From Crambe crambe (taxonomy: Eukaryota > Porifera > Demospongiae > Poecilosclerida > Crambeidae), in assembly GCA_963924555.1 (NCBI GenBank), contig OZ004598.1, positions 2,132,501 to 2,196,500 on the forward strand: a DNA stretch of 64,000 nucleotides, read 5' to 3'. The notes beneath the pieces were generated by a model that was given only the letters and a program-made list of their open reading frames with translations, was not told the origin of the DNA and ran no database searches. Below, one piece after another: positions 62,883 to 64,000 of the stretch (position 1 is the first letter of the stretch; each line of letters begins with the position of its first letter). The position numbers and the translations under genes were made by a program.

Positions 62883-64000
62883 TCAGGCATCTGGTGCAGT
62901 GGGTGGAAGCTGCTTCAGCTTTAGCTCACTGTGCAGCTTACTGATTCTAGCCTTCATCTCGTCACTTGACAGGGTGTGGTAAGGTGTATGGCTCTGAGGA
63001 TCAGTTCGATTTAATGACCTGCTTACCAGACGACTTGACTGGACCCTGAGACAGCCTCTAAAATTTGTGCACCTCTTACAACGTACACACTTGCCAGATG
63101 TGAGAATTAGAAGCTCACAGGCTACATGTCTGATGGTGTCACCACAACTATCAATACTTGCTATTCGTTGATTTCCTATGATGTAGACAATTACTACATG
63201 TCATAGCTAAAGAGCTAGCACACATACCTGTGGAATCAAAGAATTCTGCCCCATGAGCATCCACAAGCTGCCTGAAGTCATTCAGCTGTTATCAACCTGC
63301 TTTCTACATTCCAAAAAATAGTGGGAATTTCCACTATTTTTTGGAATGTAGAAAGCAGGTTGATAACAGCTTTCGCACTGGTAAGTTTAGGAGGAATGTC
63401 ACTGAAAAGACTGCACTGGTCCACTTACACCGAAACACCGTTATAGCTGAGACTCCACCTTAATTCTTTGTCTATTTTCAAATGCATGGTAGCCTTAGCT
63501 GAAAGGGGGTGAACATTGATGGTTAGCTAGGCAAATACTAGAATGTCTTCCATGGAATCAGTACACTTTATCCATCCCTCTGGAAGAGATATCCCTTCCA
63601 TGTGTTCTTCGAGTGATACCAAATCCGCACACAATTGAGGAGGTAAAGGAAAAGATACCCTTACTTCTGCAGCCTAGCTACGTGTATACATCAATTTTAT
63701 AGTACTTCAGATTCTGCAAGCTTCCTCTTCTTCACTCTTTGTAAATGTTTCTTGGGCTCAAATCTAAGGCATTCTAAGCTGACCATGAATATATTATGCC
63801 TGCAACTAAAAAGTTACCCTATTAAGTGGCCCACACAAGAACTAATTTATTTCTATCAGCTAACTACTTGGTTGAATACTTCTTATAGATTCCCACACAC
63901 ATAAGAAGTTACTTCTGAAATAATTGCTTTGTATGAACAAATAACAAGCGCACTTTCCAAAAGAGGGACATTAAAAATATGCAAGGAGAAGTGAAGATGT
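62883..64000 (-). CDS. 3' part of a repeat-associated gene of unknown function (partial)
   Basis: Last exon 63175-62883 (97 codons with stop), joined in phase 1 to 63285-63228 (QLVDAHGAEFFDST). Further possible exons upstream: about 63490-63420 (HLKIDKELRWSLSYNG) and 63650-63540 (LPEGWIKCTDSMEDIL). The last exon has SCGDTIRHVACELLI, a Cys cluster CVRCKRCTNFRGC, an Arg/Ser-rich SRLVSRSLNRTD and a final helix (KARISKLHSELKLKQL). The order W-x-x-x-x-DS strand, a beta strand L-R-W-S-L, then a zinc-cluster-like tail recalls multi-copy proteins of sponges and cnidarians that travel with DNA transposons. This is from memory of the pattern. Runs off the right edge. Start unknown. Confidence 0.4.
63284..63371. 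repeat. ~41-base perfect inverted repeat at a splice acceptor
   Basis: AGCTGTTATCAACCTGCTTT, CTACATTCCAAAAAATAGTGG and the exact inverse are separated by about six bases. The left arm covers the acceptor of the exon at 63285-63228. Perfect identity means it formed recently. Confidence 0.85.

Noticed and set aside
1-64000. tRNA, rRNA, LTR or retrovirus-type elements
   Set aside because: None was recognised by eye. Reverse-transcriptase sequence is present only in the non-LTR element at 52190-55050.

Overview
The window is AT-rich animal DNA. Genes have introns with GT-AG borders, and the intergenic and intronic DNA is crowded with short palindromic (foldback, MITE-like) DNA elements, microsatellites and strings of TAGC. 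Gene content (Skeletor-like DM13/DOMON, CD225/dispanin, sushi-domain receptors, a CR1/L2-like LINE) and texture suggest an early-branching metazoan, most likely a demosponge. That is inference from style and families, not from a species marker. All exon structures below were assembled by eye from splice sites, reading phase and comparison between paralogs inside the window.

Layout. (1) 1-6.9 kb: three copies of a single-exon type II membrane protein that looks like a Golgi glycosyltransferase: one inverted broken copy and two intact copies in tandem duplication. (2) 9.1-22.8 kb, minus strand: a complete 14-exon gene for a secreted or GPI-anchored DM13 + DOMON protein (Skeletor-like, 567 aa), whose introns are filled with foldback elements and tandem repeats. 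(3) 23.0-26.1 and 29.7-33.9 kb: two recently duplicated CD225/dispanin genes; a third, older paralog lies at 61.3-62.3 kb. (4) 35.0-52.0 kb: the most striking block. Three paralogous secreted proteins (genes A, B, C) share a helical N-terminal region, a coiled-coil-like middle and a C-terminal module with an RPWF motif and a G-A-Q-I-I-G-Y-F motif. B and C are each followed tail-to-tail by a sushi-domain transmembrane receptor (D and E). D and E have the same six-exon, all-phase-1 structure. The block is therefore a duplicated two-gene unit (secreted protein plus receptor), with gene A head-to-head to B. (5) 52.2-55.0 kb, minus strand: a broken non-LTR retrotransposon. (6) 55-64 kb: foldback elements, the third CD225 gene, and at the right edge the 3' part of a gene of a repeat-associated family.

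The proteins of block 4 are secreted or surface proteins of unknown function. Co-duplication of a secreted protein with a receptor, an ITSM-like tyrosine motif in one receptor tail and its absence in the other, and a furin-like site in gene A make this a candidate recognition or immune-type cluster. That reading is a hypothesis. Several transposon insertions can be dated against their empty sites inside the window (at 3087/6778 and 27398), and one intron of gene B may have arisen with a foldback element.
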